64,000 nt of DNA from Actinomadura sp. K4S16 (lineage in GTDB: Bacteria > Actinomycetota > Actinomycetes > Streptosporangiales > Streptosporangiaceae): the NCBI RefSeq assembly GCF_008327685.1, contig NZ_BDDE01000011.1, positions 525,093 through 589,092 on the forward strand. Reading direction: 5' to 3'. How positions within the stretch are numbered: position 1 is the first letter of the stretch; the number at the start of each line of letters is the position of its first letter. A program made the position numbers and the translations under genes. Shown here piece after piece: positions 1 to 8,161 of this stretch. The notes below the pieces were generated by a model. That model ran no database searches, was not told the DNA's origin, and saw only the letters and a program-made list of their open reading frames with translations.

Positions 1-573
1 GCCAACCCGTTCTCGATCCTGACCAAGGGGTCGTTGATCCTGCGCGACCTGCCGCTGCTGCGGGAGGCGGCCGCCCGCACGCGGGTGAGCACGGCGGTGT
101 CGGTCGGCTCGGTCGACCGCGACCTGTGGCGAGCGGTGGAGCCGGGCACGCCGCCGCCCCGCCGGCGGCTGGAGGTGTGCGCGGTGCTGAACGAGGCGGG
201 CATCGGCTGCGGCGTGCTGATGGGCCCGGTCATCCCCTACCTGTCGGACTCCCCCGCGCAGCTGGAGGCGGCGGTCCGGCAGATCGCCGACGCGGGCGCC
301 ACGTCGGTGTCGGCGATCACGCTGCACCTGCGCCCCGGGGCCCGGGAGTGGTTCCTGTCCTGGCTGCGCGAGCACCATCCCGACCTGGTGGTCCCCTACG
401 CGCGCCTGTACCGCGGCGGCGCCTACGCTCCACGCGAGTACCAGGAGCGGATCGCGCGGCGTGTCCGCGAGCTGGCCGCCCGGTACGGCGTCGGCGGCCG
501 CGCGACGCACCGGCCCGCCCGCACGCCTCCCCCGCCACCGCCTCCTCGACCGGAGCAGCTCGCCCTCCTGTGA
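1..573 (+). CDS. Rv2578c-family radical SAM protein, C-terminal part (5' truncated by window edge)
   Basis: The frame is open from base 1 and stops at 571-573, so only the last 190 residues are present. The segment LTKGSLILRDLPLL followed by VSVGSVDRDLWRAVEPGTPPPRRRLE matches the C-terminal half of SplB/COG1533 radical SAM proteins as found in mycobacterial Rv2578c. The Cys motif that binds the 4Fe-4S cluster would lie upstream, outside the window. The tail carries a proline run typical of a non-conserved end. The substrate of this family is not established. Family assignment rests on the visible half only. Confidence 0.75.
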   Translation, partial: ANPFSILTKGSLILRDLPLLREAAARTRVSTAVSVGSVDRDLWRAVEPGTPPPRRRLEVCAVLNEAGIGCGVLMGPVIPYLSDSPAQLEAAVRQIADAGATSVSAITLHLRPGAREWFLSWLREHHPDLVVPYARLYRGGAYAPREYQERIARRVRELAARYGVGGRATHRPARTPPPPPPPRPEQLALL

Positions 574-600
574 CCCGCGGAACCGGGTCCGCAGGCGCGA

Positions 601-1407
601 TCAGCGGCGGATCGCGCCCGGCGCCGGTGCGGGCTCCGGGGTGGGGCGGCGGTGGATGAAGGGGGCGGAGCGGCCGGGGGCCAGGTGGGGGCGCAGGGTG
701 AGGTCGTCGGTGTAGTCGCCGCCGCGCTCGGTGCGGTACGGGATGGGGTCGGCGGTGGGCAGGGCGTGCAGGCGGGCGTCGAGAGCGGCGGCGGCCGCGG
801 CGTGGTCGGCGGGGGTGGCGCGGTCGGCGCCGGTGACGACCAGGGGCGGCAGGACGTCCATGCCGGTGTAGAACAGCGTGCCGTGCAGGAGGGGGAACAG
901 CAGGTCCTCGGCGGCGCCGTGGACGCCGCGGGGGCCCAGGCCGGTGGAGCGGGCGCCGGCGGTGGTGACGACCAGTGCGCGGCGTCCGGCGAGGCCGCCG
1001 TCGCCGTAGCGGAGGGTGCGGCCTTCGTCGTCGGTGACGCCGAAGGCGAAGCCCTGGACGAAGACGCGGTCGAACCAGCCCTTCAGGATGGCGGGCATCC
1101 CGTACCACCACAGGGGGAACTGCACGACCAGCGCGTCCGCCCAGGTGATCTTGTCCTGTTCGGCGCGGATGTCGGGGGCCAGGGCGCCGGCGGCGTGGGC
1201 GCGTTCGGACGCGGCGCCGACGATGAGGCGGCTCGCGGGGTCGTGGCCGAAGTCGGCGGGGCCGACGAGGGGGTTCCAGCCCATCGCGTACAGGTCGGAG
1301 TGGCGGACGCGGTGCCCGTCGCGGCGCAGGGTGGCGGCGCCGCGGTCGCGCAGCGCGCCGTTGAGGGAGCGGCCCTCGGGGTGGGCGAAGATCCACAGGA
1401 CGTTCAC
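601..1407 (-). CDS. NAD(P)H dehydrogenase (quinone), flavodoxin-like fold
   Basis: 268 residues. The start VNVLWIFAHPEGRSLNGAL and the WADALVVQFPLWWYGMPAILKGWFDRVF segment are the FMN-binding features of the MdaB/NQO/YwrO flavodoxin-fold quinone reductases, which reduce quinones by two electrons with NAD(P)H in the cytoplasm. I chose the GTG at 1407-1405 because GGAAGGAAG lies about 8 nt upstream and homologues begin here. A 163-bp gap separates it from a divergent GlxA-type regulator, the usual arrangement for a regulator and its target. The C-terminus is extended and proline-rich. The specific quinone or drug substrate cannot be inferred. Confidence 0.85.
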   Translation of the reverse strand: MNVLWIFAHPEGRSLNGALRDRGAATLRRDGHRVRHSDLYAMGWNPLVGPADFGHDPASRLIVGAASERAHAAGALAPDIRAEQDKITWADALVVQFPLWWYGMPAILKGWFDRVFVQGFAFGVTDDEGRTLRYGDGGLAGRRALVVTTAGARSTGLGPRGVHGAAEDLLFPLLHGTLFYTGMDVLPPLVVTGADRATPADHAAAAAALDARLHALPTADPIPYRTERGGDYTDDLTLRPHLAPGRSAPFIHRRPTPEPAPAPGAIRR

Positions 1408-1569
1408 GGCGCTGTCTTCCTTCCCGGTTCGTCGGCTCCGGTGCCGGCTTTCTGGGTGCCGGCCTTCTCGGTCGGCTTGCTCGGTGGCGGCCGGTCCGGT
1501 GTCGATGCTGCCGGGCGGGGGGCGCCGAGGGTGAGTGGCCGGTGGGCCATGCTGTGCAAGGATCGGGCC

Positions 1570-2580
1570 ATGGCGGGCGGGGTGCACCGGGTGGCGGTGG
1601 TGGTGCGCGAGGGCGTGCTGCCGATGGAGCTGGGGATCGTCCACCAGCTGTTCGGGCAGGCCCGGTCGGCGGGGGGCGCGCCGCTGTACGAGGTGGTGTC
1701 GTGCGCGGTGGAGCCGGGGGCGGTGCGGGCGGACGCCGATTTCGCGGTGGCGGTGCCGCACGGGCTGGAGGCGCTGGAGGCGGCGGACACGGTGGTCGTG
1801 CCGGCGTCGCACGTGCTGGACGAGACCCGTCCCGGGGACGGGCCGGTGCCGGGCGCGCTCGCGGCGGCGGCCGGGCGGGGCGCGCGGGTCGCGTCGGTGT
1901 GCACGGGCGCGTTCGTGCTGGCGGCGGCGGGGCTGCTGGAGGGGCGGCGGGCGACGACGCACTGGCTGTCGTGCGCCCGGCTGGTGGAGATGTTCCCGGG
2001 GGTGCGGGTGGACGCGGCGGTGCTGTTCGTCGACGAGGGCGCGGTGCTGACCTCGGCGGGCGAGGCGGCGGGCGTCGACCTGTGCCTGCACATGATCCGC
2101 CGCGACCACGGCGCGGCGGTGGCGGGGGACGTGGCGCGCCGCACGGTGGTGCCGCCGCACCGGGAGGGCGGGCAGGCGCAGTTCGTGGCGCTGCCGGTGC
2201 CCGAGTCGCGGGAGTCCTCGACGGGCGCGGCGCGGGCGTGGGCGCTGGAGCGGCTGGACCGCCCGGTGACGCTGGCGCGGCTGGCGGCGCGGTCGTCGAT
2301 GAGCGTGCGGACGTTCACGCGCCGGTTCCGGCAGGAGACGGGCGTGTCGCCGCAGGTGTGGCTGGCGGCGCAGCGGGTGCAGGCGGCGCGGCGGCTGCTG
2401 GAGGAGACCGACCTGCCGGTGGACCGGGTCGCCGAGCGGGCGGGGTTCGGGACGGCGGCGTCGCTGCGCGCGCACCTGCACGCGGCGATCGGGGTGTCCC
2501 CCTCGTCCTACCGCGCGACGTTCCGCGGCCCCGAAGGCCCTGGAGGCCCGGAAGGACCACAGGATCCGGGCGGCGCGTAA
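1570..2580 (+). CDS. GlxA family transcriptional regulator (DJ-1/PfpI domain + AraC HTH)
   Basis: 336 residues. Residues about 5-170 form a DJ-1/PfpI-like glutamine amidotransferase fold, with the nucleophile-elbow region VCTGAFVLAAAGLLEGRRATTHW. Residues about 215-315 carry two helix-turn-helices of the AraC type (TLARLAARSSMSVRTFTRRF and PVDRVAERAGFGTAASLRAH). Proteins of this architecture are DNA-binding regulators, often activators of a neighbouring catabolic or redox gene. An in-frame ATG at 1549 is an alternative start. It is divergent from the quinone reductase at 601-1407 and is its most likely regulator. The tail is a GPEGPGGPEGP-like low-complexity stretch. Confidence 0.85.
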   Translation: MAGGVHRVAVVVREGVLPMELGIVHQLFGQARSAGGAPLYEVVSCAVEPGAVRADADFAVAVPHGLEALEAADTVVVPASHVLDETRPGDGPVPGALAAAAGRGARVASVCTGAFVLAAAGLLEGRRATTHWLSCARLVEMFPGVRVDAAVLFVDEGAVLTSAGEAAGVDLCLHMIRRDHGAAVAGDVARRTVVPPHREGGQAQFVALPVPESRESSTGAARAWALERLDRPVTLARLAARSSMSVRTFTRRFRQETGVSPQVWLAAQRVQAARRLLEETDLPVDRVAERAGFGTAASLRAHLHAAIGVSPSSYRATFRGPEGPGGPEGPQDPGGA

Positions 2581-2605
2581 CCGGGGGTCAGGCGCGTACT
2601 GGGGG

Positions 2606-3595
2606 TCAGGCGCGTTCGGCGTCGAGCTCGACGGGTTCGGCGATGACGTCGACCATGGCGCCGTTGCGCAGCACGGTGATCGGCAGGGGCCGCCCGATGG
2701 CCTCGGCGAACATGAGCCGCTGCAGCGACTGGGCGTGGGAGACCGGCGCGCCGCCGGCGGTCAGGACCAGGTCGCCGCGGCGCAGCCCGGCCCGGTCGGC
2801 GGGGCCGGCGGGCACGACCTCGGCGACGCGCAGCGCGTCGTCCTGCCCGATCCGCTCGCGCAGCGCGGCGGGGACGGGGACGGGCGCGGCGGCCAGGCCT
2901 AGGTAGGCGCGGCGGACGCGGCCGTCGCGGATCAGGGCGGCGATGATGCGGCGGGTGGTGGCGTTGATCGGGACGGCCAGGCCCAGGCCGATCCCGGCGA
3001 CGGCGGTGTTGACGCCGACGACGCGGCCGTGGGCGTCGGCGAGCGCGCCGCCGGAGTTGCCGGGGTTGAGGGCGGCGTCGGTCTGGATGACGTCCTCGAT
3101 GACGCGGACGGCGGTGCCGCTGCGGGTGGGCTGGGAGGTCGGCAGCGACCGGCCGAGGGCGGACACGACGCCGGCGGTGACCGAGCCGGCGAGACCGAGG
3201 GGGTTGCCGACGGCGACGACGAGCTGCCCGACGACCAGGGCGTCGCTGTCGCCGAGGGCGACCGGGTCGGGGACGGGCCCGTCGGCGCGCACGACGGCCA
3301 GGTCCGACAGGGGGTCGGCGCCGACGACGGTGAACGCGCCGGTGGCGCCGTCGGCGAACGCGGCCTGCCCGCCGGACGCGGCGCCGACGACGTGGGCGTT
3401 GGTGAGCAGGAACCCGTCGCCGGTGAACACGAAGCCCGACCCGGTGCCCTCGCCGCGGCGGCCGCGGACGCGCAGCGCCGCCACGCGCGGGGTCAGCTCG
3501 CGGGCGACGGAGGACACCACGCGGGAGTAGGCGTCCAGCGGCGGCTCGTCCCGCCCGGGCGGGGCCTGGCGGGGATCGCTGTCATGGGGGACCAT
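2606..3595 (-). CDS. HtrA/DegP-like trypsin-type serine protease with PDZ domain
   Basis: 329 residues. A chymotrypsin-fold protease domain (about 30-225) carries the catalytic triad His68 (LTNAHVV), Asp98 (DPLSDLAVV) and Ser181 (NPGNSGGAL). One PDZ domain follows (about 235-320, AGPADRAGLRRGDLVL). The family degrades or refolds damaged envelope proteins, but this protein starts with a polar, proline-rich segment and has no signal peptide or membrane anchor, unlike PepD/HtrA of mycobacteria. GGGAGGTG precedes the ATG at a good distance. A palindrome CGTTAC-ACG-GTAACG sits just upstream of the gene. It is transcribed in the same direction as the GNAT gene behind it. Confidence 0.88.
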   Translation of the reverse strand: MVPHDSDPRQAPPGRDEPPLDAYSRVVSSVARELTPRVAALRVRGRRGEGTGSGFVFTGDGFLLTNAHVVGAASGGQAAFADGATGAFTVVGADPLSDLAVVRADGPVPDPVALGDSDALVVGQLVVAVGNPLGLAGSVTAGVVSALGRSLPTSQPTRSGTAVRVIEDVIQTDAALNPGNSGGALADAHGRVVGVNTAVAGIGLGLAVPINATTRRIIAALIRDGRVRRAYLGLAAAPVPVPAALRERIGQDDALRVAEVVPAGPADRAGLRRGDLVLTAGGAPVSHAQSLQRLMFAEAIGRPLPITVLRNGAMVDVIAEPVELDAERA

Positions 3596-3616
3596 CGCAC
3601 CTCCCGATGATTACAT

Positions 3617-3631
3617 CGTTACACGGTAACG
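3617..3631. promoter_or_regulatory. Palindrome CGTTAC-N3-GTAACG upstream of the protease gene
   Basis: Perfect 6-bp arms with a 3-bp spacer (CGTTACACGGTAACG), 22 bp upstream of the protease start codon. A TGTAAT hexamer lies next to it on the minus strand and could be a -10. The arrangement fits a repressor operator. The core TTAC-N3-GTAA recurs at 13734, 20013 and 32783. Confidence 0.45.
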
Positions 3632-3656
3632 GTGGGAGGGGAAGGGGTGTTCCCGG

Positions 3657-4271
3657 CTACCCCGCCGCGCCGGGGCCCGCGCCGTCCGGGGCGCCCCCGC
3701 CCTCGCCCGGCCCGTGCGGGTGCAGGTCGGAGCGCAGGAGGCTGTACAGGACCTCGTCGCGGTACCGGCCGTCGCGGAACCCCCATTCGCGCATGACGCC
3801 CTCGCGGGTGAACCCCGCCTTCTCCAGGGCGCGCTGCTCGGCGAGGTTGCCTGTCTCGGTCTCGGCCTGGACGCGGTGGGCGGTGGTGTGCGCGAACAGG
3901 TACTCCGCCAGCAGGCGCTGCGCCCGCGACCCGGCGCCGTGGCCGCGCGCCTCGGGCAGCAGCGAGATCCCGATGCTCCAGCACCACGCCCGCCCCGCGG
4001 CGGCGAGGCGCCGGTAGGACACGATGCCGAGGAACGCGGCGCCGCGGGCGACGACGAGGGTGCCGGTGTCCTCGCCGAGCATGCCGTCGTCCTCCCAGCT
4101 GCGCCGGAACCTGCGGACATCGCGGAACCCCTGCCACAGGAACGGCGCGGCCAGTTCCGGGTCGCCGCGCAGCCGCTCGATGAGCGGCAGGTCGGCCTCG
4201 GCGACGGGCCGCAGCGCCACCCCGGCGCTCCGCACGGGCTGTCCGGTCCTGCCGGTGGAGGTCTCGTTCAT
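3657..4271 (-). CDS. GNAT family N-acetyltransferase (RimJ/RimL-like)
   Basis: 204 residues. VALRPVAEADLPLIERLRGDPELAAPF opens a RimJ/RimL-type acetyltransferase domain. The acetyl-CoA binding segment is GISLLPEARGHGAGSRAQRLL, and the closing motif is NLAEQRALEKAGFTREG. Such enzymes move an acetyl group from acetyl-CoA to an amine on a protein or small molecule; the acceptor is unknown. The ATG is preceded by TTGGGAGCGGC. It starts 13 bp after the stop of the SDR gene in the same direction, so the two are probably cotranscribed. The last 20 residues are a Gly/Ala/Pro tail. Confidence 0.85.
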   Translation of the reverse strand: MNETSTGRTGQPVRSAGVALRPVAEADLPLIERLRGDPELAAPFLWQGFRDVRRFRRSWEDDGMLGEDTGTLVVARGAAFLGIVSYRRLAAAGRAWCWSIGISLLPEARGHGAGSRAQRLLAEYLFAHTTAHRVQAETETGNLAEQRALEKAGFTREGVMREWGFRDGRYRDEVLYSLLRSDLHPHGPGEGGGAPDGAGPGAAG

Positions 4272-4284
4272 GCCGCTCCCAAGG

Positions 4285-5085
4285 TCAGCGCAGGGTGGAC
4301 AGGCCGCCGTCGACGTGCAGGACCTGCCCGGTGACGTAGGAGGCGCGCTCCGACAGCAGGAACACCGCGACGTCGGCGACCTCCCACGCCGTGCCCTGCC
4401 GGCGCATGGGGATCAGCCCCGCGACCCGGTCGCGGCTCGCGTTCCCGTCGGACGCGGCGCGCCCCATCACCGTGTCGATCAGGCCGGGTGCCACCACGTT
4501 GGCGCGCACCCCGCGCGGCGCGCCCTCGGCGGCGATGTGCCGCACCAGCCCGGTCAGGCCCGCCTTGGAGGCGTCGTAGGACGGCGACCGCGAGCCCGGC
4601 TTGGTCCCGGCCAGCGACCCGATGAACACCATCGCCCCGCCCGCCTCCAGCGCCGGCATCGCGGCCTTGCCGACCAGGAACGGCGCCCGCAGGTTGACCT
4701 GCAGGACGCGGTCCCAGTCGGCCAGCGCCGTGCCCGCCAGCCCGTACCCGACGCCGATCCCGGCGTTGAACACCACCCCGTCCAGGCCGCCGAGGCCCTC
4801 GGCGGCCTTCGTCACGACGGCGTCGCAGGACGCCGGGTCGGTCACGTCCGCCACCACCACCCGCGCCCGGCCGCCCTCCGCCTCGATCATCGCGGCGGTC
4901 TGCCCCGCGGAGTGCTCGTCGAGGTCGGCGCACGCCACCGCGGCGCCCTCCCGCGCGGCGGTGACCGCGATCGCGCGGCCGTTGCCGACCGGCGCGGCGG
5001 GATCGTCGCTGGGCCGCGTCCCCGCGCCGACGACCAGGATCCGGCGGCCCGGCAGCAGCCCGCCGGGCGGTGCGATCTCGGGCAT
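4285..5085 (-). CDS. SDR family NAD(P)-dependent oxidoreductase
   Basis: 266 residues. Residues show the classical short-chain dehydrogenase pattern: the dinucleotide motif VVGAGTRPSDDP...GNGRAIA is an unusual, extended TGxxxGxG loop. NAG is present in FNAGIGVG, the catalytic Ser in FIGSLAGTKPG, and YxxxK in PSYDASKAGL. DGG near the end is typical. The reaction is oxidation or reduction of an alcohol/ketone substrate that cannot be named. I start at the ATG at 5085 rather than the upstream ATG at 5154, because TACGGT lies 7 nt before it, as in a leaderless actinobacterial promoter. Confidence 0.85.
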   Translation of the reverse strand: MPEIAPPGGLLPGRRILVVGAGTRPSDDPAAPVGNGRAIAVTAAREGAAVACADLDEHSAGQTAAMIEAEGGRARVVVADVTDPASCDAVVTKAAEGLGGLDGVVFNAGIGVGYGLAGTALADWDRVLQVNLRAPFLVGKAAMPALEAGGAMVFIGSLAGTKPGSRSPSYDASKAGLTGLVRHIAAEGAPRGVRANVVAPGLIDTVMGRAASDGNASRDRVAGLIPMRRQGTAWEVADVAVFLLSERASYVTGQVLHVDGGLSTLR

Positions 5086-5186
5086 GACCGGCACCGTAGC
5101 GGACGCCGCCGCCGACGCCCAGCCCCGGCCCGCCGCGCGCGGCCGGCCTAGCACGGAAGGCCCCGCGCGGCGGCTAGGGTGCGGGC

Positions 5187-5891
5187 ATGGGAACGGCTGC
5201 GGACGCGCGCGAGGAGCCCGTGGTGGTCGAGCGCGCCGCCGGACTGGGCGGCGAGCTGGTGCTGCGCCGCGCGGGCGGCGACTACGAGATCATCAGCAAC
5301 GGCGTGTTCCTCATGGACACCCGCAACGGCGAGTCCGAGCGGCTGCTGGTCCGCGCCGCCCTCGAGGCGGCGGCGCGGCGCCCCGGCGGGCCCGCGCGGG
5401 TCCTCATCGGCGGCCTGGGCGTCGGGTTCTCCCTCGCCGAGGCCCTCACCCTCCCCGACGTGGCGCACGTCACCGTCGTCGAACGCGAACCCGCCGTCGT
5501 CGCCTGGCACGCCACCGCGCTGCGGCCCTGGTCCCGGGGCGCGCTCGACGACCCCCGCGTCACCGTCGAGCGCGCCGACCTGCTCGACTACGTCTCCGCC
5601 CCGGACGCGGGCCGCTTCGACGCGGTCTGCCTGGACATCGACAACGGCCCCGACTGGACCGTCACGCCCGGCAACGCCCGCCTCTACGCCGCCACCGGCC
5701 TGGACGCCCTCGCGGCGCTGCTGACGCCGCGCGGCGTGCTCGCGGTGTGGAGCGCCAACGCCGCGCCGGCGTTCGAGGCGCTGCTGCGCGACCGGTTCGC
5801 GGCCGTGGAGGTCCGCCCGGTCCCGGTGCCGCGCGGCGAACCCGACGTGGTCTACCTCGCCCGCGACCCGCGCACCCGCGCCTCCGCCTGA
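5187..5891 (+). CDS. Spermidine synthase-like SAM-dependent methyltransferase-fold protein
   Basis: 234 residues. A Rossmann fold is visible: VLIGGLGVGFSLAEAL is the nucleotide-binding glycine loop, VTVVEREPAVVAWH the acidic end of strand 2, and ADLLDYV with FDAVCLDIDNGPDW the later motifs. This matches SpeE-like proteins of actinobacteria, which keep the fold of spermidine synthase, though aminopropyl transfer is unproven for them. TAGGGT ends 6 nt before the ATG, so the transcript is probably leaderless. It diverges from the SDR gene with 101 bp between start codons. Confidence 0.75.
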   Translation: MGTAADAREEPVVVERAAGLGGELVLRRAGGDYEIISNGVFLMDTRNGESERLLVRAALEAAARRPGGPARVLIGGLGVGFSLAEALTLPDVAHVTVVEREPAVVAWHATALRPWSRGALDDPRVTVERADLLDYVSAPDAGRFDAVCLDIDNGPDWTVTPGNARLYAATGLDALAALLTPRGVLAVWSANAAPAFEALLRDRFAAVEVRPVPVPRGEPDVVYLARDPRTRASA

Positions 5892-6039
5892 CCGCGGCCG
5901 GACGCCGTCCGCGGCCGTCCGGCGCCGTCGAGGCACGGCGGCGACAAAGCGCCCCCGCCCGTTTCTGTAGGCCGCGCCGTCCACCCCGCGCCGGCCGTTC
6001 GCTAGGTTTCGGCCTGACACAACCGTTTTGGGAGGATCT

Positions 6040-6627
6040 GTGGCTACTGCCCACGCAGCCCGGCGGCGTCCCGCCGTCCTGGGCGACCTGCTGCCCGGCT
6101 CGCTGGCCCGCGACGCCGCGCTCGTCATCGGCGCGGCCGCGCTCGTCGGCGTCGCCGCGCAGATCGCGGTCCCGCTGCCCGGCACCCCCGTGCCGGTGAC
6201 CGGGCAGACCTTCGCGGTGCTGCTCGCCGGCGCCGCCCTCGGCTTCGGCCGCGCCGGCCTGGGCATGCTGGTCTACCTGCTGGCCGGGATGGCCGGCGTC
6301 CCCTGGTTCACCGACGGCACCTCCGGCGCCGGGTTCCCCACGCTCGGCTACGTCATCGGGTTCGTCGCCGCCGGGGCCGCGGTCGGACGGCTCGCGCAGC
6401 TCGGCGGCGACCGCACCCCGCTGCGCACCATCGGGACCATGCTCGTCGGCACCGCCATCATGTACGCCGCCGGCGTCCCCTACCTGATGGCCGCCCTCCA
6501 CGTCGACCTCGCCAAGGCGCTCGACCTCGGCGTCGTCCCCTTCCTGGCCGGCGACGCGCTGAAGGTCCTGCTTGCGGCCGGGCTGCTGCCCGCCGCATGG
6601 AAGATCACCGGCGCCGACCGCCGCTGA
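6040..6627 (+). CDS. bioY: BioY biotin transporter, substrate-binding S component
   Basis: 195 residues and about six hydrophobic segments. The family signature is visible in QIAVPLPGTPVPVTGQTFAVLLAGAALG, LAGMAGVPWF and FPTLGYVIGF. BioY is the membrane S component that binds biotin and works alone or with an ECF energising module; none is encoded nearby. I start at the GTG at 6040 because GGAGGA sits directly upstream at 6031-6036. No biotin-operator palindrome was recognised. A hairpin at 6706-6732 probably ends the transcript. Confidence 0.92.
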   Translation: MATAHAARRRPAVLGDLLPGSLARDAALVIGAAALVGVAAQIAVPLPGTPVPVTGQTFAVLLAGAALGFGRAGLGMLVYLLAGMAGVPWFTDGTSGAGFPTLGYVIGFVAAGAAVGRLAQLGGDRTPLRTIGTMLVGTAIMYAAGVPYLMAALHVDLAKALDLGVVPFLAGDALKVLLAAGLLPAAWKITGADRR

Positions 6628-6705
6628 CCCCAGCGCGCCCCCGCCCCCTCCCGCGCATGGGAACGGGACGGACGGGCATACGCGCAACCAGCACCGCCCA
6701 GGCCC

Positions 6706-6732
6706 GGGCGGCCCGGCACCACCGGGCCGCCC
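6706..6732 (+). terminator. Stem-loop downstream of bioY
   Basis: An 11-bp perfect G+C stem (GGGCGGCCCGG / CCGGGCCGCCC) around a 5-nt loop, 78 bp after the bioY stop codon and before the menF promoter. There is no U tract, which is usual for actinobacterial terminators. Confidence 0.5.
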
Positions 6733-6804
6733 CGCCCGCCACCGGCCGCCCCCGCCGCGGACCCGATGTGGCGCACGCCTCACGACCCCCCGCCACCCCG
6801 CCCG

Positions 6805-6820
6805 TTTGAACAGGTTCAAA
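6805..6820. promoter_or_regulatory. Operator palindrome TTTGAAC-AG-GTTCAAA in the menF promoter
   Basis: A perfect inverted repeat with 7-bp arms and a 2-bp spacer. It ends 7 bp before the -10-like hexamer TACAGT at 6828-6833 and 20 bp before the menF GTG, so a bound protein would cover the -35 region. The same arms recur between menB and menE at 17658-17672. The regulator is unknown. Confidence 0.65.
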
Positions 6821-6840
6821 TCTGGCGTACAGTGGCTCAC

Positions 6841-8136
6841 GTGAAGCTCGCCGTGACAGCACCGGACCGACTCACCGTCCGCACCGTCCCGATCCCCGAC
6901 CCGGGCGACCTCATCGCGCGGCTTCCGCACCCGTCCGCGCTGGCCTGGATCCGCCACGGCGAGGGAATCGTCGGCTGGGGCGAAGCCGCCCGCCTCACCC
7001 TCCCCGGCGGCGACGACCGCTTCGACGCCGCCGCCCGCCTGCTCCACGACCTGTTCGGCGCCGCCGCCGTCGACGACCCCGTCGACGTCCCCGGCTCCGG
7101 ACCCGTCGCCTTCGGCACCTTCGGCTTCGACCCCAAATCCCCCGACTCCACCCTCATCGTCCCCCAGCGCATCCTCGGCCGCCGCGACGGCCGCGCCTGG
7201 CTCACCACCATCGGCGACGACACCGACCCCCTCGCCCTCGCCCACCCGCCCCAGGCCCCCACCGGCCTGCGCTGGAGCGACGGCGCCCTCACCGAGGACG
7301 CCTGGAAGCACGCCGTCGCCACCGCCGTCGACCGCATCCGCCGCGGCCACCTCGCCCCACCGCCGCCCCGCGCCGCCGACCAGACCGAGCAGACCGGCCG
7401 CACCGGCCACCTCGGCAAAGTCGTCCTCGCCCGCGACCTCACCGTCCGCGCCGACACCCCCATCGACGCCCGCGTCCTCCTCCAGCGCCTCGCCGCGCGC
7501 TTCCCCGGCTGCTACACCTTCTCCTGCGCCGGCATGGTCGGCGCCACCCCCGAACTCCTCATCCGCCGCACCGGCGGCGACATCGAATCCCTCGTCCTCG
7601 CCGGCACCACCGCCCGCGGCGACACCCCCGCCGACGACCAGGCCCGCGCCGCCCGCCTCTTCGCCTCCGCCAAGGACCGCGAAGAACACCGCTACGCCGC
7701 CGAGATGGTCCGCGACGCCCTCACCCCCCTCTGCGCCCACCTCACCGTCCCCGACCAGCCCGAACTGCTCACCCTCCCCAACGTCCTGCACCTCGCCTCC
7801 CCCCTGCGCGGACGCCTCGCCGCCGACCGCTCCGTCCTCGACGTCGTCGCCGCCCTGCACCCCACCCCCGCCGTCTGCGGCACCCCCACCGACACCGCCA
7901 TGGACCTCATCCGCGAACTCGAGGGCATGGACCGCGGCCGCTACGCCGGCCCCGTCGGCTGGGTCGACGCCCGCGGCGACGGCGAATGGGGCATCGCCCT
8001 GCGCTGCGCCGAGATCGACGGCACCCGCGCCCGCCTGTTCGCCGGCTGCGGCATCGTCGCCGACTCCGACCCCGACGCCGAACTCGCCGAAGCCCGCACC
8101 AAGTTCCGCCCCATGCAGTACGCCCTCCACGGCTGA
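6841..8136 (+). CDS. menF: Isochorismate synthase (MenF/DhbC family)
   Basis: 431 residues of the chorismate-utilising (anthranilate synthase component I-like) fold. Motifs seen: KVVLARDLTVRAD, the FSCAGMVGATPELLIRR segment, SLVLAGTTARG, KDREEHRYAAEMVRDAL, HPTPAVCGTPTDTAMDLI and the GPVGWVDARGDGEWGIALR segment with FAGCGIVADSDPDAE. The reaction is chorismate to isochorismate, the first committed step of classical menaquinone synthesis. A siderophore role is possible in the family, but menBCDE lie in the same window. The GTG start at 6841 follows TACAGT by 7 nt (leaderless). The likely operator at 6805-6820 is shared with menB/menE. Confidence 0.9.
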   Translation: MKLAVTAPDRLTVRTVPIPDPGDLIARLPHPSALAWIRHGEGIVGWGEAARLTLPGGDDRFDAAARLLHDLFGAAAVDDPVDVPGSGPVAFGTFGFDPKSPDSTLIVPQRILGRRDGRAWLTTIGDDTDPLALAHPPQAPTGLRWSDGALTEDAWKHAVATAVDRIRRGHLAPPPPRAADQTEQTGRTGHLGKVVLARDLTVRADTPIDARVLLQRLAARFPGCYTFSCAGMVGATPELLIRRTGGDIESLVLAGTTARGDTPADDQARAARLFASAKDREEHRYAAEMVRDALTPLCAHLTVPDQPELLTLPNVLHLASPLRGRLAADRSVLDVVAALHPTPAVCGTPTDTAMDLIRELEGMDRGRYAGPVGWVDARGDGEWGIALRCAEIDGTRARLFAGCGIVADSDPDAELAEARTKFRPMQYALHG

Positions 8137-8161
8137 CCACCGCCCCCGGCACACTGGACCC

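Noticed and set aside
5892..6039. A biotin-responsive operator before bioY
   Set aside because: No palindrome of BirA or BioQ type could be seen; only GGAGGA and a TAGGTT-like hexamer.
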